Notes: generated from the sequence alone by a model not told the origin. Positions 35,883 to 44,272 are shown, counted from the first letter of the stretch. The stretch: 64,000 nucleotides of DNA from Insolitispirillum peregrinum (GCF_900156605.1 NZ_FTOA01000001.1:744001-808000), one strand, 5' to 3'. Numbers and translations: made by a program.

Positions 35883-36290
35883 ATGCTGATTTCCCCCGCT
35901 TTTGCCCAGACCGCGGCTGCCGGTGGCGTTGATCCCATGGCCATGCTGCAACAGTTCGGCCCGCTGGCGCTGATTTTTGTGGTGTTCTACATGCTGCTGA
36001 TCCGCCCGCAGCAAAAGCGCATGAAGGAACACAAGGCAAAGCTGGAAGCGATCCGTCGTGGTGATCAGGTCCTGACCGGCGGCGGCATCATCGGCACCGT
36101 GATCAAGGTCGAAGACGACAAGGTGATTGTCGATCTGGCCGACAACGTGCGCGTGACCGTGCTGCGTGCCACCATCACCGACGTTCTGACCAAGACTCAG
36201 CCGGTCAAGGGCGGCAAGGACGAAGGCGATGCCGACAAGGCCGAAGACGGCAAGGCTGGTGGTCTGAAGGGCCTGCTGTCCAAAAAGTAA
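35883..36290 (+). CDS. yajC: Preprotein translocase subunit YajC
   Basis: The 135-residue inner-membrane protein has one helix (about residues 25-45, PLALIFVVFYMLLIRPQQKR). The conserved RPQQKRMKEHKAKLEAIRRG region follows, then a small beta domain (GDQVLTGGGIIGTVIKVEDD) and a charged, probably disordered tail ending KGLLSKK. It is an accessory subunit of the Sec holotranslocon. The ATG at 35883 with GGAG upstream is preferred over an in-frame one at 35826. secD and secF follow on the same strand, the standard yajC-secD-secF order, although a hairpin sits in the yajC-secD gap. Confidence 0.96.
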   Translation: MLISPAFAQTAAAGGVDPMAMLQQFGPLALIFVVFYMLLIRPQQKRMKEHKAKLEAIRRGDQVLTGGGIIGTVIKVEDDKVIVDLADNVRVTVLRATITDVLTKTQPVKGGKDEGDADKAEDGKAGGLKGLLSKK

Positions 36291-36347
36291 GGGAAAAAGC
36301 CTTGCGGCCGCGAGCAATTGCTCCTTAGCTGCCGTACAGGTCCAAAG

Positions 36348-36381
36348 CGTGCCACGGGGGCGTGATTGCCCTCCTGGCACG
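36348..36381 (+). promoter_or_regulatory. CGTGCCA hairpin just upstream of secD
   Basis: CGTGCCA and TGGCACG pair, with an inner GGG/CCC, and are followed by TTTATG, about 40 bases before the secD start. A palindrome GAGCAATTGCTC lies at 36312-36323. The pair could attenuate readthrough from yajC. Confidence 0.45.
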
Positions 36382-36422
36382 TTTATGCCATTCCCGCCGA
36401 CGTTCTTGGGATGAAACTCCCC

Positions 36423-37991
36423 ATGTTATATTTTGCCAAATGGAAAATCGGGCTGATTCTGGCGGTTTGCGTTGCCGGTATTTTTTATGCCCTTCCCAAT
36501 CTGATGGCTCCACTGGGGAAGCATGACTTCCCGAGCTGGTGGCAACCGGTCAATCTGGGCCTTGACCTGCAAGGGGGCTCGCACCTGCTGCTGGAAGTCG
36601 CCGTTGACGATGTGGTCAAGGAGCAACTGAACGGTCTGGTCGAAAGCACCCGCACCACCCTGCGCGAACAAAAGATCGTCTACCGCGACCTCAGCCTGGA
36701 CGGGCAGACGGTGGTGGTGCGCATTCCGGATGCCGCTGGGCGTGATGCCGCCATTGGTCAGTTGAGCAAGCTGGATCAGGCCATCACGGTCAAGGCCGAA
36801 GGGGACGATCTGGTTCGTCTGGCCTACACCGCACAGGCCCTGAATGACCGCAAGCAGGCCGCCGTCAAGCAGTCGATCGAAATCGTGCGTCGCCGTATTG
36901 ATGAAAGCGGCACCCGCGAGCCGACCATCCAGCGTCAGGGCGCCGACCGCATCATCGTCGAGCTGCCGGGCGAAAGCGATCCCGAGCGGGTCAAACGCCT
37001 GATTGGCAAGACCGCCAAGCTGAATTTCCATATGGTTGATTCCTCGGTCTCGCCGGAAGACGCCCTGCGTGGTCGTGTTCCGCCGGGGTCGCGCCTGTTG
37101 CCTGCCGCTGAAGGCAGCCATGGTCCGAAGCAGTATGTCGTCAAGCGCGCGGTGGAAGTCGGCGGCGACCGCCTGACCGATGCCTCGGCAACCTTCCAGA
37201 GCACCAACAACGAACCGGTGGTGTCATTCCGCTTTGACAGCATCGGGGGCCGCCGCTTTGGCGAAGCGACCACCAAAAATGTTGGTCAGCAGTTGGCGAT
37301 CGTGCTGGACGATCAGGTGATTTCCGCACCGGTGGTACGGGAACCGATCCTTGGCGGCAGTGGGGTGATCTCGGGCAGCTTTACCGTTCAGGGAGCGCAG
37401 GATCTGGCGCTGCTGCTGCGTGCTGGTGCCTTGCCTGCGCCGTTGACCGTGCTGGAAGAACGCAGCGTTGGTCCGGGGCTGGGCCAGGACTCCATTCAGG
37501 CCGGTGCCGCTGCGTCGGTGATTGGTCTGGTGGTGGTGGTGGTGTTCATGATGCTGTGCTACGGCATGTTTGGACTGATCGCCAACGTTGCGCTGGTGCT
37601 GAACCTTGTTTTGCTGCTGGCCTGCCTGCAGTTGCTGGGGGCTACCCTGACCCTGCCGGGCATCGCCGGGATCGTGCTGACCATGGGGATGGCCGTTGAC
37701 GCCAACGTGCTGATCTATGAACGCATGCGTGAAGAAGAGCGGGCCGGTCGTGGAGCCTTGAATGCGGCGGAATCCGGTTTCCGCCATGCCTTCGGGACCA
37801 TCTTTGACTCCAACATCACCACTCTGGCGGCGGCTGTCCTGCTGTTCTTCTTCGGGACCGGGCCGGTGCGTGGCTTCGCGGTAACCCTCAGTCTGGGGAT
37901 CATCACCTCGATGTTCACCGCCACCATGTTCACCCGTTTCCTGGTATCGCTGTGGTTCCGTCGGGCTCGCCCCAAGACGTTGCCGATCTGA
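36423..37991 (+). CDS. secD: Protein translocase subunit SecD
   Basis: The 522-residue membrane protein has an N-terminal helix (about residues 8-25), the GLDLQGGSHLLLEV motif (about 48-61), and a large periplasmic P1 domain. Five further helices near the C terminus contain GMAVDANVLIYERMREE, the RND-type motif. With SecF it uses the proton gradient to pull proteins out of the Sec channel on the periplasmic side. Start choice is uncertain: ATG at 36423 gives the family-like MLYFAKWKIG, while ATG at 36411 adds four residues; neither has a strong ribosome site. secF follows 27 bases after the stop. Confidence 0.96.
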   Translation: MLYFAKWKIGLILAVCVAGIFYALPNLMAPLGKHDFPSWWQPVNLGLDLQGGSHLLLEVAVDDVVKEQLNGLVESTRTTLREQKIVYRDLSLDGQTVVVRIPDAAGRDAAIGQLSKLDQAITVKAEGDDLVRLAYTAQALNDRKQAAVKQSIEIVRRRIDESGTREPTIQRQGADRIIVELPGESDPERVKRLIGKTAKLNFHMVDSSVSPEDALRGRVPPGSRLLPAAEGSHGPKQYVVKRAVEVGGDRLTDASATFQSTNNEPVVSFRFDSIGGRRFGEATTKNVGQQLAIVLDDQVISAPVVREPILGGSGVISGSFTVQGAQDLALLLRAGALPAPLTVLEERSVGPGLGQDSIQAGAAASVIGLVVVVVFMMLCYGMFGLIANVALVLNLVLLLACLQLLGATLTLPGIAGIVLTMGMAVDANVLIYERMREEERAGRGALNAAESGFRHAFGTIFDSNITTLAAAVLLFFFGTGPVRGFAVTLSLGIITSMFTATMFTRFLVSLWFRRARPKTLPI

Positions 37992-38018
37992 TGATCCGCT
38001 GACAGGTAAGAGACAAAG

Positions 38019-38966
38019 ATGATGATCAGTTTGCTCAAATTCCTGCCGCAGGAATTTACGATCGACTTCATGCGGCGGCGGTGGATCGGCTTCATTTTCT
38101 CGGCGGCGCTGACGCTGGCCTCGCTGGTGTCGATTGCGGTGCAGGGCTTCAACTTCGGGATCGACTTTTCCGGCGGTGTGCTGATCGAAGCCGAAGTCCC
38201 CGAAGGCGTCCACGTTTCAGACATCCGCGCCAAGGTGTCGAGCCTTGATCTGGGCGAAGTCGCCGTAACCACCCTGGGCGAGACCGGTCGCGAGGTTTCC
38301 TTGCGTCTGGGGCAGCCGAAGGACAGCGACGAAAAAAGCGAAATGCGTGCCGTTGCCAAGATCAAGGAAGTTCTGGGCGAAGGCTACACCTACAAGCGCG
38401 TTGATGTGGTTGGTCCGAAAGTTGGTGGCGAGCTGATTCAGGATGGCGTCTACGCCATTCTGGGGGCGATGGCCATCATCGGGATTTACATCTGGATCCG
38501 CTTTGAATGGCAGTATTCCATCGGGGCGATGCTCGGCTTGATCCATGACGTGGTGACGGCAGCGGGGATTTTCTCGATTTTCCAGATCGAATTTGACCTG
38601 ACGGTGGTTGCTGCCCTGCTGACCGTGGCGGGCTATTCGATCAACGATACGGTGGTGCAGTTCGACCGCGTGCGTGAAAACCTGCGCCGCTACAAGAAAA
38701 TGGAACTGTACGACCTGCTGAACCGCAGCCTGAACGAAGTGTTCACCCGCACACTGCTGACCAGCACCACCACCTTCCTTGCGGCGGCCTCGCTGCTGGC
38801 CTTTGGTGGTGACGTGCTGCGCGGCTTCAGCCTCGCGGTGACCTGGGGGGTGATCGCCGGGACCTACTCGTCGTTCTACATGGCTCTGCCGACCCTGCTG
38901 TACACCGGCCTGCGCCGCGATGACAGCGAAGACGCCGAAGTCGCCAAGACCGACGCAATGCCGTAA
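38019..38966 (+). CDS. secF: Protein translocase subunit SecF
   Basis: The 315-residue membrane partner of SecD has an N-terminal helix (about residues 20-40), the FNFGIDFSGGVLIE motif (about 46-59), a small periplasmic domain, and five C-terminal helices. These carry AALLTVAGYSINDTVVQFDRV split over about 204-224 and a final LRGFSLAVTWGVIAGTYSS. SecDF complexes increase export efficiency. The gene is last in yajC-secD-secF and ends at a bidirectional terminator shared with cydX. Confidence 0.97.
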   Translation: MMISLLKFLPQEFTIDFMRRRWIGFIFSAALTLASLVSIAVQGFNFGIDFSGGVLIEAEVPEGVHVSDIRAKVSSLDLGEVAVTTLGETGREVSLRLGQPKDSDEKSEMRAVAKIKEVLGEGYTYKRVDVVGPKVGGELIQDGVYAILGAMAIIGIYIWIRFEWQYSIGAMLGLIHDVVTAAGIFSIFQIEFDLTVVAALLTVAGYSINDTVVQFDRVRENLRRYKKMELYDLLNRSLNEVFTRTLLTSTTTFLAAASLLAFGGDVLRGFSLAVTWGVIAGTYSSFYMALPTLLYTGLRRDDSEDAEVAKTDAMP

Positions 38967-38988
38967 CCGTCCGCTGCATTGCTGACAT

Positions 38989-39028
38989 GAAAAGAGCCGC
39001 CGAGGGTGTCCCCGGCGGCTCTCTTTTT
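38989..39028. terminator. Bidirectional terminator between secF and cydX
   Basis: GAGCCGCCG and CGGCGGCTC form a 9-bp stem with an extra GGG/CCC inside, flanked by AAAA on the left and CTTTTTT on the right. It serves both convergent transcripts. Confidence 0.9.
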
Positions 39029-39033
39029 TGTAC

Positions 39034-39141
39034 TTACGAAACCCGTCCGGGGTCCGTTTCCTGTGCTTCGTGCCACAGGGCATTGAGGATGGCAAAGCTA
39101 CAGGCCAGTCCGATACCCAGAATCCAGGTGAAATACCACAT
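39034..39141 (-). CDS. cydX: Cytochrome bd oxidase small subunit CydX
   Basis: This 35-residue protein begins MWYFTWILGIGLACSFAILN, which closely follows the CydX/YbgT signature (MWYFxWILG..LACSF), and ends in a short polar tail. CydX is a single-helix subunit that stabilises the heme environment of cytochrome bd. It lies downstream of cydB on the same strand, but 367 bases away instead of the usual few tens. The gap is filled by three repeat elements. AAGGAGAC just before the ATG is a strong ribosome site, so translation can proceed independently if the transcript crosses the repeats. Confidence 0.92.
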   Translation of the reverse strand: MWYFTWILGIGLACSFAILNALWHEAQETDPGRVS

Positions 39142-39157
39142 TGTTGGCGTCTCCTTT

Positions 39158-39209
39158 AGAGCAGTGAGCGCAAAAGTGGTTCCGGGTTTGCGCAAAATCA
39201 CTGCGACAA
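39158..39209. repeat. Palindromic TTAGAGCAGTGAGCGC unit (second repeat family)
   Basis: CAGTGAgcGCAAA and TTTGCGCaaaaTCACTG arms surround AGTGGTTCCGGG. The unit TTAGAGC..AGTGG.ACCGG.TTTGCGCA..CTGCGACA resembles the reverse of 46758-46800. It abuts the left end of hairpin repeat copy 4. Confidence 0.65.
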
Positions 39210-39381
39210 AAAACAAACAGATCGTGGAGCGCTGCTCCAAACCTCGCTGGGGCCTTAAGGCCCCAGACCCCATTCCTTTGATCATAAAAGAGAAAATGGG
39301 GGTTCGGGGCCTCAGGCCCCGAGCAGGTCCGGGCGGCAGCCCGCTCTTGTTTTCACAACTGTCGTGTACGGTGGCGTCAGG
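39210..39381 (+). repeat. Hairpin-rich intergenic repeat, copy 4
   Basis: This copy has the GGAGC-GCT-GCTCC, CTGGGGCCT-TA-AGGCCCCAG, CCCCAT..ATGGGG (with TTTGATCATAAA in the loop), CGGGGCCT-C-AGGCCCCG and GGGC-GGCA-GCCC modules. The right end is ACAACTGTCGTGTACGGTGG. Its left terminus is replaced by the second-family unit. It lies between cydB and cydX. Confidence 0.92.
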
Positions 39382-39398
39382 TTTAACGCACGCTGGTC

Positions 39399-39504
39399 TA
39401 GAGCAAATCCCGAGCAGATGGACACATCTGCGACGACGTATTTGCTTAAATAACAAATCATTAGAGCATTTATCGTGATCCTTGGAGACCGAGAAATGCT
39501 CTAG
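39399..39504 (+). repeat. CAGATG-hairpin repeat, copy 2, with TAGAGCATTT hairpin
   Basis: The first 44 bases match 26322-26365 almost exactly (CAGATG-GACA-CATCTG hairpin). The following TAGAGCATTT and AAATGCTCTA arms at 39463-39504 close a second hairpin. TAGAGC at the start and GCTCTA at the end are inverted. It ends 4 bases before the cydB stop codon. Confidence 0.8.
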
Positions 39505-39508
39505 TGTG

Positions 39509-40657
39509 TCAGTACAGGCTCTTGCTGTTGCGGGCGACGTATTCGGCAGTAACCTTGCCACGCAACACCCGGAACACAAAGCTGGTGTAAGCCAGAATGA
39601 TCGGCAGGAAGATCAAGGTGGCAATCAGCATCACGAACAGGGTGAAGGCCGACGATGTTGCATCATAGGCGGTCAGGCTGGATGCCGGATCGAGGCTGGA
39701 GGGCATCAGGAACGGGAACATGCTGACCCCGCAAGTTGCCACCACCGAGGCGATGAACAGCGAGTTGGCAATGAAGGCAATCCCCGGGCTGACCGACACC
39801 AGCAGGGCAGCGGCAAGCGCGGCAAAAATGCCGACCAGCGGCACGGCAATCATCCACGGATACTTGCCGTAATTGGCCATCCAGCTACCAGTCTCACGGA
39901 CAACGGTCTTCAGCAGCGGGTTGGACGGACCATCTCCGACCACCGGCGACGAAATGGCATAGCCCTGAACGCCCGACGCCACCCACAGACCGGCCAGAAT
40001 GAACAGCGCCAGCGCCACCAGCGTCATCACCCGGCCAACGGTGCGGGCCCGCTGTTGCAGAACACCTTCGGTCTTGATGTTCAGATAAGCGGCCCCCTGA
40101 GCGGCAAGCATCGTGACCGACAGCACGCCACACAGCAGGCCCAGCGGGTTCAGCAGGCCAAAGAACGAGCCTTCGTAGTAAACCCGCAAGGTGTCATCCA
40201 GCCGGAACGGCACCCCTTGCAGCAGGTTGCCAAAGGCGACGCCAAAAATCAGCGACGGCACAAAGCCACCGACAAACAGCGCCCAGTCCCAGCAGGTCCG
40301 CCACAGCGGATCACTGACCTTGTTGCGGTAATCAAAGCCAACCGGACGCATGATCAGACCGACCAGCGTCAGGAACATGGCGATGTAAAAGCCGGAAAAG
40401 GCAGCAGAATAGATGGCCGGAAAGGCAGCGAAGATGGCTCCGCCCCCCAGAATCAGCCACACCTGATTGCCTTCCCACACCGGGCCGATGCTGTTGATCA
40501 TCACCCGCCGCTCGCTGTCGGTCCGGCCAATGAACGGCAACAACGTGCCGACCCCAAGATCAAAGCCGTCCATGATCGCAAAGCCGATCAGCAGAACGCC
40601 CAGGAACAGCCACCAGATCAGGCGCAGGGTTTCGTAATCGAGAAAAGAGGGAATCAT
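39509..40657 (-). CDS. cydB: Cytochrome bd ubiquinol oxidase subunit II
   Basis: The 382-residue protein has eight to nine predicted membrane helices. The family's N-terminal LRLIWWLFLGVLLIGFAIMD includes the conserved GFAIMDGFDLGVG stretch (about residues 21-33), followed by GPVWEGNQVWLILGGGAIFA split over about 53-72. It forms the heterodimer with CydA that reduces O2 with ubiquinol at high affinity, typical of low-oxygen growth. The gene starts 13 bases behind cydA. Its stop is 4 bases from a repeat, and cydX follows beyond the repeats. Confidence 0.97.
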   Translation of the reverse strand: MIPSFLDYETLRLIWWLFLGVLLIGFAIMDGFDLGVGTLLPFIGRTDSERRVMINSIGPVWEGNQVWLILGGGAIFAAFPAIYSAAFSGFYIAMFLTLVGLIMRPVGFDYRNKVSDPLWRTCWDWALFVGGFVPSLIFGVAFGNLLQGVPFRLDDTLRVYYEGSFFGLLNPLGLLCGVLSVTMLAAQGAAYLNIKTEGVLQQRARTVGRVMTLVALALFILAGLWVASGVQGYAISSPVVGDGPSNPLLKTVVRETGSWMANYGKYPWMIAVPLVGIFAALAAALLVSVSPGIAFIANSLFIASVVATCGVSMFPFLMPSSLDPASSLTAYDATSSAFTLFVMLIATLIFLPIILAYTSFVFRVLRGKVTAEYVARNSKSLY

Positions 40658-40670
40658 GCTGTGCTCTCCC

Positions 40671-42236
40671 TTACACGTGCTGATGAGCGTCAGGGCTCAC
40701 CGCATCGTTGACCCCCAGAGCTTCGGCGGGCCCCAGACGGATGTACTTGACCATCAGGAACACTTCGACGACCGCCAGAATGGAATAGAACAGGATGAAC
40801 CCGGCCAGCGTGAACAAAACCTGCCCGCCGGTCAGCGATGACGCCGACAGGAAGGTGGGCAGCACCCCGTCAATGGTCCACGGCTGGCGGCCATGTTCGG
40901 CGACAAACCAGCCCAGTTCGGCAGCCAGCCACGGCAAGGGCAGGCTGTAGGTCAGCAGGCGCAGGAACCACGGGCTGCGCAGATAATCGCGCTTGCTGGA
41001 CAGGTAAAAGGCGTAGACAAACACCACGATGAAGAACAGGCCCAGCCCGACCATCAGGCGGAACGACCAGAACAGGCTGGCGACATGCGGCACGGTGTCC
41101 AGAGCGGCAGACTGAATCTGCTGTTCACTGGCCTGACGCGGGTCTTCGACGTATTTTTTCAGCAGCAGGGCATAGCCCAGATCATCCTGACGGGCCAGCA
41201 GGGTGGCGCGGGCTTCCTGATCCTGCCGGTTGAGGCGGATTTTCTCCAGCGCATCATAGGCCACCAGCCCCTGACGGATACGCTCGGCATTTTTGGCCAC
41301 CAGGTCCTTGATACCGGGAATTTCGGTGTCAATCGAGCGGGTGGCAATCAGCCCCATCAGCCACGGCAGCCTGACCTCGGCATGGGTTTCCTGCGCCTGC
41401 TGGTCCGGCAGGCCGAACAGGGTAAAGCTGGCCGGAGCGGGCTCGGTTTCCCACATCGCTTCGATGGCAGCCAGCTTCATCTGCTGGTGCTCGCTGACCG
41501 CATAGCCGCTTTCATCGCCCAGCACCACCACCGACAGCGAGGCAGCCAGACCAAAGCTGGCGGCAACGGTAAAGCTGCGCTTGGCAAAGGCGATATGCCT
41601 GCCGCGCAGCAGGTACAGCGCCGACAGCGCCAGCACGAACATCGAGCCGGTGACATAGCCCGCCGAGACGGTATGAACGAACTTTGACTGTGCCACCGGG
41701 TTGAACAGCAGGGCTCCAAAGCTGGTCAGTTCCATGCGCATGGTGTCAACGTTAAAGGTTGCCCCCACCGGATACTGCATCCAGCCGTTGGCAATCAAAA
41801 TCCACAGCGCACTGAGGTTCGACCCCAACGCCACCAGCCAGGTGACGGTCAGGTGGCCGACCTTGCTCATGCGGTCCCAGCCAAAGAAGAACAGCCCGAC
41901 AAAGGTGCTTTCGAGGAAGAACGCCATCAGGCCTTCGATAGCCAGCGGAGCGCCGAAAATGTCCCCGACATAATGACTGTAATAGCTCCAGTTGGTACCG
42001 AACTGGAATTCCATGGTGATACCGGTGGCCACGCCAACGGCAAAGTTGATGCCGAACAGCTTGCCCCAGAATTTGGTCATGTCGCGCCAGATTTCGCGAC
42101 CGCTCATCACATAGGCGGTTTCCATGATGGCCAGCAGAAAGGACAGGCCAAGGGTCAGGGGAACAAACAGAAAATGGTACAGGGCTGTCATGCCGAATTG
42201 CAGGCGTGACAGTCCGACAAGATCCATATCGATCAT
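40671..42236 (-). CDS. cydA: Cytochrome bd ubiquinol oxidase subunit I
   Basis: The 521-residue protein carries the heme ligands and quinol site. The N-terminal His is in LYHFLFVPLTLG (about residues 19-30), Glu-rich helices include ITMEFQFGTNWSYYSHYVGD, and the Q-loop extends from about 250 to 380 and is long, as in E. coli-type bd-I. The GRQPWTIDG motif precedes the last helices. The ATG at 42236 (MIDMDLVGLSRLQFG) is preferred; an upstream in-frame start at 42296 adds a non-family basic segment. It is first in cydA-cydB-cydX. The upstream neighbour on the same strand is a DUF2946 gene 138 bases away. Confidence 0.97.
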   Translation of the reverse strand: MIDMDLVGLSRLQFGMTALYHFLFVPLTLGLSFLLAIMETAYVMSGREIWRDMTKFWGKLFGINFAVGVATGITMEFQFGTNWSYYSHYVGDIFGAPLAIEGLMAFFLESTFVGLFFFGWDRMSKVGHLTVTWLVALGSNLSALWILIANGWMQYPVGATFNVDTMRMELTSFGALLFNPVAQSKFVHTVSAGYVTGSMFVLALSALYLLRGRHIAFAKRSFTVAASFGLAASLSVVVLGDESGYAVSEHQQMKLAAIEAMWETEPAPASFTLFGLPDQQAQETHAEVRLPWLMGLIATRSIDTEIPGIKDLVAKNAERIRQGLVAYDALEKIRLNRQDQEARATLLARQDDLGYALLLKKYVEDPRQASEQQIQSAALDTVPHVASLFWSFRLMVGLGLFFIVVFVYAFYLSSKRDYLRSPWFLRLLTYSLPLPWLAAELGWFVAEHGRQPWTIDGVLPTFLSASSLTGGQVLFTLAGFILFYSILAVVEVFLMVKYIRLGPAEALGVNDAVSPDAHQHV

Positions 42237-42374
42237 GCGGTTGCTCTCGTGTCTGTCAGGGGATGCCAAACGGAGCCATGGCCCGCAACCGGGCACAAAG
42301 CCGCGTTTGCGCTGCCGCCATCGGCGAGAACGCAGGACATCACACTGAAATGAACGGTGTCGAGTGAACGAACG

Positions 42375-42821
42375 TCAAATTACGACACGAGAGGGCGGAG
42401 CACGGGCATCATGATCAAACCCGAGCAGGGCCATCGAGGGTTGGTCGCAAACCTGCACCGGGGGGGACAGTGCCAGGATGCGCAACGACGGCAGGGCATC
42501 CAGCAAGGCGTGCGAGAGGGAGTGCAGGCTTGCTTGCGATGCGATCGGCAAACACAACAGACACAGCCGCTCTGCGCCATGATCGCGCGTGGGCGGGGCC
42601 TTGATTTTGCCGGTGGTCAGATCCAGGATCTGGATGCCACCCGGCGTACAGATGACGATTTCGTCAGCAGATTGTGTTTGCCCGAAATCCTGTCGGGCGA
42701 ATGGCAGACCGGCAAACGACGCGGTAAACAGGGTGCCGATGATCGCCAGCAGACCGAGCCACGCCATCATGCGACGGCGTGTGCGGATCGGCAGGAAAGG
42801 GAGTATCCCCAACGACGGCAT
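42375..42821 (-). CDS. DUF2946-like protein with N-terminal membrane segment
   Basis: The 148-residue protein has a basic N terminus, one hydrophobic segment (about residues 18-40, MMAWLGLLAIIGTLFTASFA) and then VICTPGGIQILDLTTGK, which fits the ICTxxG motif of DUF2946 proteins. A CLLCLP cysteine pair follows at about 87-92. The family has no proven function; the Cys-rich, exported layout and frequent link with copper or heme proteins make a metal role plausible. It lies upstream of cydA on the same strand. The C-terminal 40 residues are less typical. The family call comes from memory of the motif. Confidence 0.62.
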   Translation of the reverse strand: MPSLGILPFLPIRTRRRMMAWLGLLAIIGTLFTASFAGLPFARQDFGQTQSADEIVICTPGGIQILDLTTGKIKAPPTRDHGAERLCLLCLPIASQASLHSLSHALLDALPSLRILALSPPVQVCDQPSMALLGFDHDARAPPSRVVI

Positions 42822-42836
42822 GGATCACCTGTTGTG

Positions 42837-42857
42837 CGAAGGGCCGGTTGCCCTTCG
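42837..42857. promoter_or_regulatory. CGAAGGGC hairpin upstream of the DUF2946 gene
   Basis: CGAAGGGC and GCCCTTCG pair around CGGTT, within 40 bases upstream of the DUF2946 start codon, in the divergent gap. No T-run follows on either strand, so a regulatory role is more likely than termination. Confidence 0.4.
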
Positions 42858-43026
42858 GTCAAGGCGCATACCCTGCCTTGATCCCGGGCGGATTGTCAAT
42901 ATCCCTCTAAAAAGTCAGACTTATCCGAATTCATATGATAGTCCCCCGCCCAGCTTTTGCTGTGACGCGGCGCAAAAAGGTCTATAACCAGATGATGGTC
43001 AGGCTCCGCGAGGTGAGGGACGGAAC

Positions 43027-43326
43027 ATGGCAACACCCTTGACAGGATACGGCTTGCTCTGCCTGTGGGGCGGGGCGATGGCTTTGGGGGGCGTGGTGGT
43101 TTTGCGCCAGAAACGCCCGGTGCCGCCTCCTGCGCCCCCCGTTGCGCAGACGCCAAAAGACGGGAACGCCAGCGAAAAGGCCGAAGGGGAAGACAAGGCT
43201 CCGGCGATGACCCTTGACTGGTCGTCCCCGGTAGTGCGTAAAACGGTGGAAACCACCGGCCTGATCACCGGAGCAGCGGCGTTGATCGTTGGCCTGGGAT
43301 TGTTGGGGCTGGGGGCCTTGCACTGA
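43027..43326 (+). CDS. Small two-helix membrane protein of unknown function
   Basis: I do not recognise this 99-residue protein. It has an N-terminal hydrophobic segment (about residues 7-25, YGLLCLWGGAMALGGVVVL), a Pro/Ala/Lys/Glu-rich loop (about 30-62) that is probably disordered, and a C-terminal Gly/Leu-rich helix (about 76-97). Topology would be a helical hairpin with the polar loop on one side of the inner membrane. It ends 3 bases before recO, so the two may be coupled. The ribosome site GGGACGGAAC is moderate. A membrane-anchored accessory of unknown role is the only safe statement. Confidence 0.6.
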   Translation: MATPLTGYGLLCLWGGAMALGGVVVLRQKRPVPPPAPPVAQTPKDGNASEKAEGEDKAPAMTLDWSSPVVRKTVETTGLITGAAALIVGLGLLGLGALH

Positions 43327-43329
43327 GCG

Positions 43330-44076
43330 ATGGAATGGTGCGACGTCGGCATTGTGTTGTCCGCCCGGCCGCACGGGGAAGGCGGCGCCATCGCATCGCT
43401 GCTGACCGCCTCGCACGGGCGTCATGCCGGGCTAGTCCCCGCCGGGCGCAGCCGGTCCCAGCGCGCCACCCTTGAGCCGGGAACCCTGTTGACCTGCCGC
43501 TGGGGGGCGCGTCTGGAAAGCCACTTGGGGCGCTTTACCTGTGAGCCGGTGGAAAGCTCGGCCAGCCTGTTGCTGGGCGATCCCCGCCGCCTGAGCGTCC
43601 TGAACGCCTTTTGTGCGCTGGCAGACTGGGCGCTGCCGGAACGGCTGCCATGCCCGGACCTGTACGATGCCTCGCTGGCCTTGCTGGTCGCCCTGCAAGG
43701 GGAGGGCTGGGCTGCCGCCTATGTTCACTGGGAAATGCTGTTGCTGGCGGAAACGGGCTTTCCGCTCGATGTGTCAGCCTGTGCGGCAACTGGCCGACAG
43801 GACGAACTGGTGTGGGTGTCGCCACGCTCGGGGCGTGCGGTCTGCCGGGAGGCGGGGCAGCCCTATGCCGACCGTCTGCTGCCGTTGCCAGCCTTCCTGT
43901 TGCCAGAGCTGCCAGCGGGCATGGAGTGGCCGGAACAGTGGGATCATCCCGATATCTGCACCGGCCTCGCGCTGACCGGCTATTTCCTGCAGCACCATCT
44001 GCAAGTGACGATTGGCAAGCCACTGCCATGGGCACGCGGCCATCTGGTCAGCCGCCTGCAAACTGTTGACCGCTGA
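43330..44076 (+). CDS. recO: DNA repair protein RecO
   Basis: The 248-residue protein has the N-terminal OB-fold of RecO (GIVLSARPHGEGGAIASLLT, about residues 7-26, then GRHAGLVPAGRSR) and a helical C-terminal domain. RecO loads RecA onto SSB-coated gaps with RecR. The four-Cys zinc motif of some RecO proteins is not obvious: Cys residues occur at about 70 (FTCEP), 146 (SACAAT) and 181 (AVCREAG). It is preceded by the small membrane-protein gene and followed, after 196 bases, by parC. The recO-parC order occurs in other Rhodospirillales. Confidence 0.92.
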   Translation: MEWCDVGIVLSARPHGEGGAIASLLTASHGRHAGLVPAGRSRSQRATLEPGTLLTCRWGARLESHLGRFTCEPVESSASLLLGDPRRLSVLNAFCALADWALPERLPCPDLYDASLALLVALQGEGWAAAYVHWEMLLLAETGFPLDVSACAATGRQDELVWVSPRSGRAVCREAGQPYADRLLPLPAFLLPELPAGMEWPEQWDHPDICTGLALTGYFLQHHLQVTIGKPLPWARGHLVSRLQTVDR

Positions 44077-44201
44077 GGTCCGTTGCGGGATATAGTCAGC
44101 GCAGCCCGTTTATGGTACAGAGTTTTTGTTTTGTTCTCAGGTCTTTTCCGCCGAAGTGGACGCCGGCTCGGTGGAACGGACCCGTGTTGTATGAGCTTGG
44201 G

Positions 44202-44242
44202 GCATTTTCGGACGAAAAACCGGTATCCACTTTTTCTGATCC
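44202..44242 (-). repeat. Partial AAGTGGATACCGGTTTTTCG repeat (second family)
   Basis: Read on the minus strand, AAAGTGGATACCGGTTTTTC matches a widely dispersed alphaproteobacterial intergenic motif and the core of the unit at 46758-46800. The palindromic partner arm is degenerate. It lies about 30 bases upstream of parC. Confidence 0.5.
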
Positions 44243-44272
44243 TGCCCCCGCTGCCTCAGGGATTCTCCCGCA

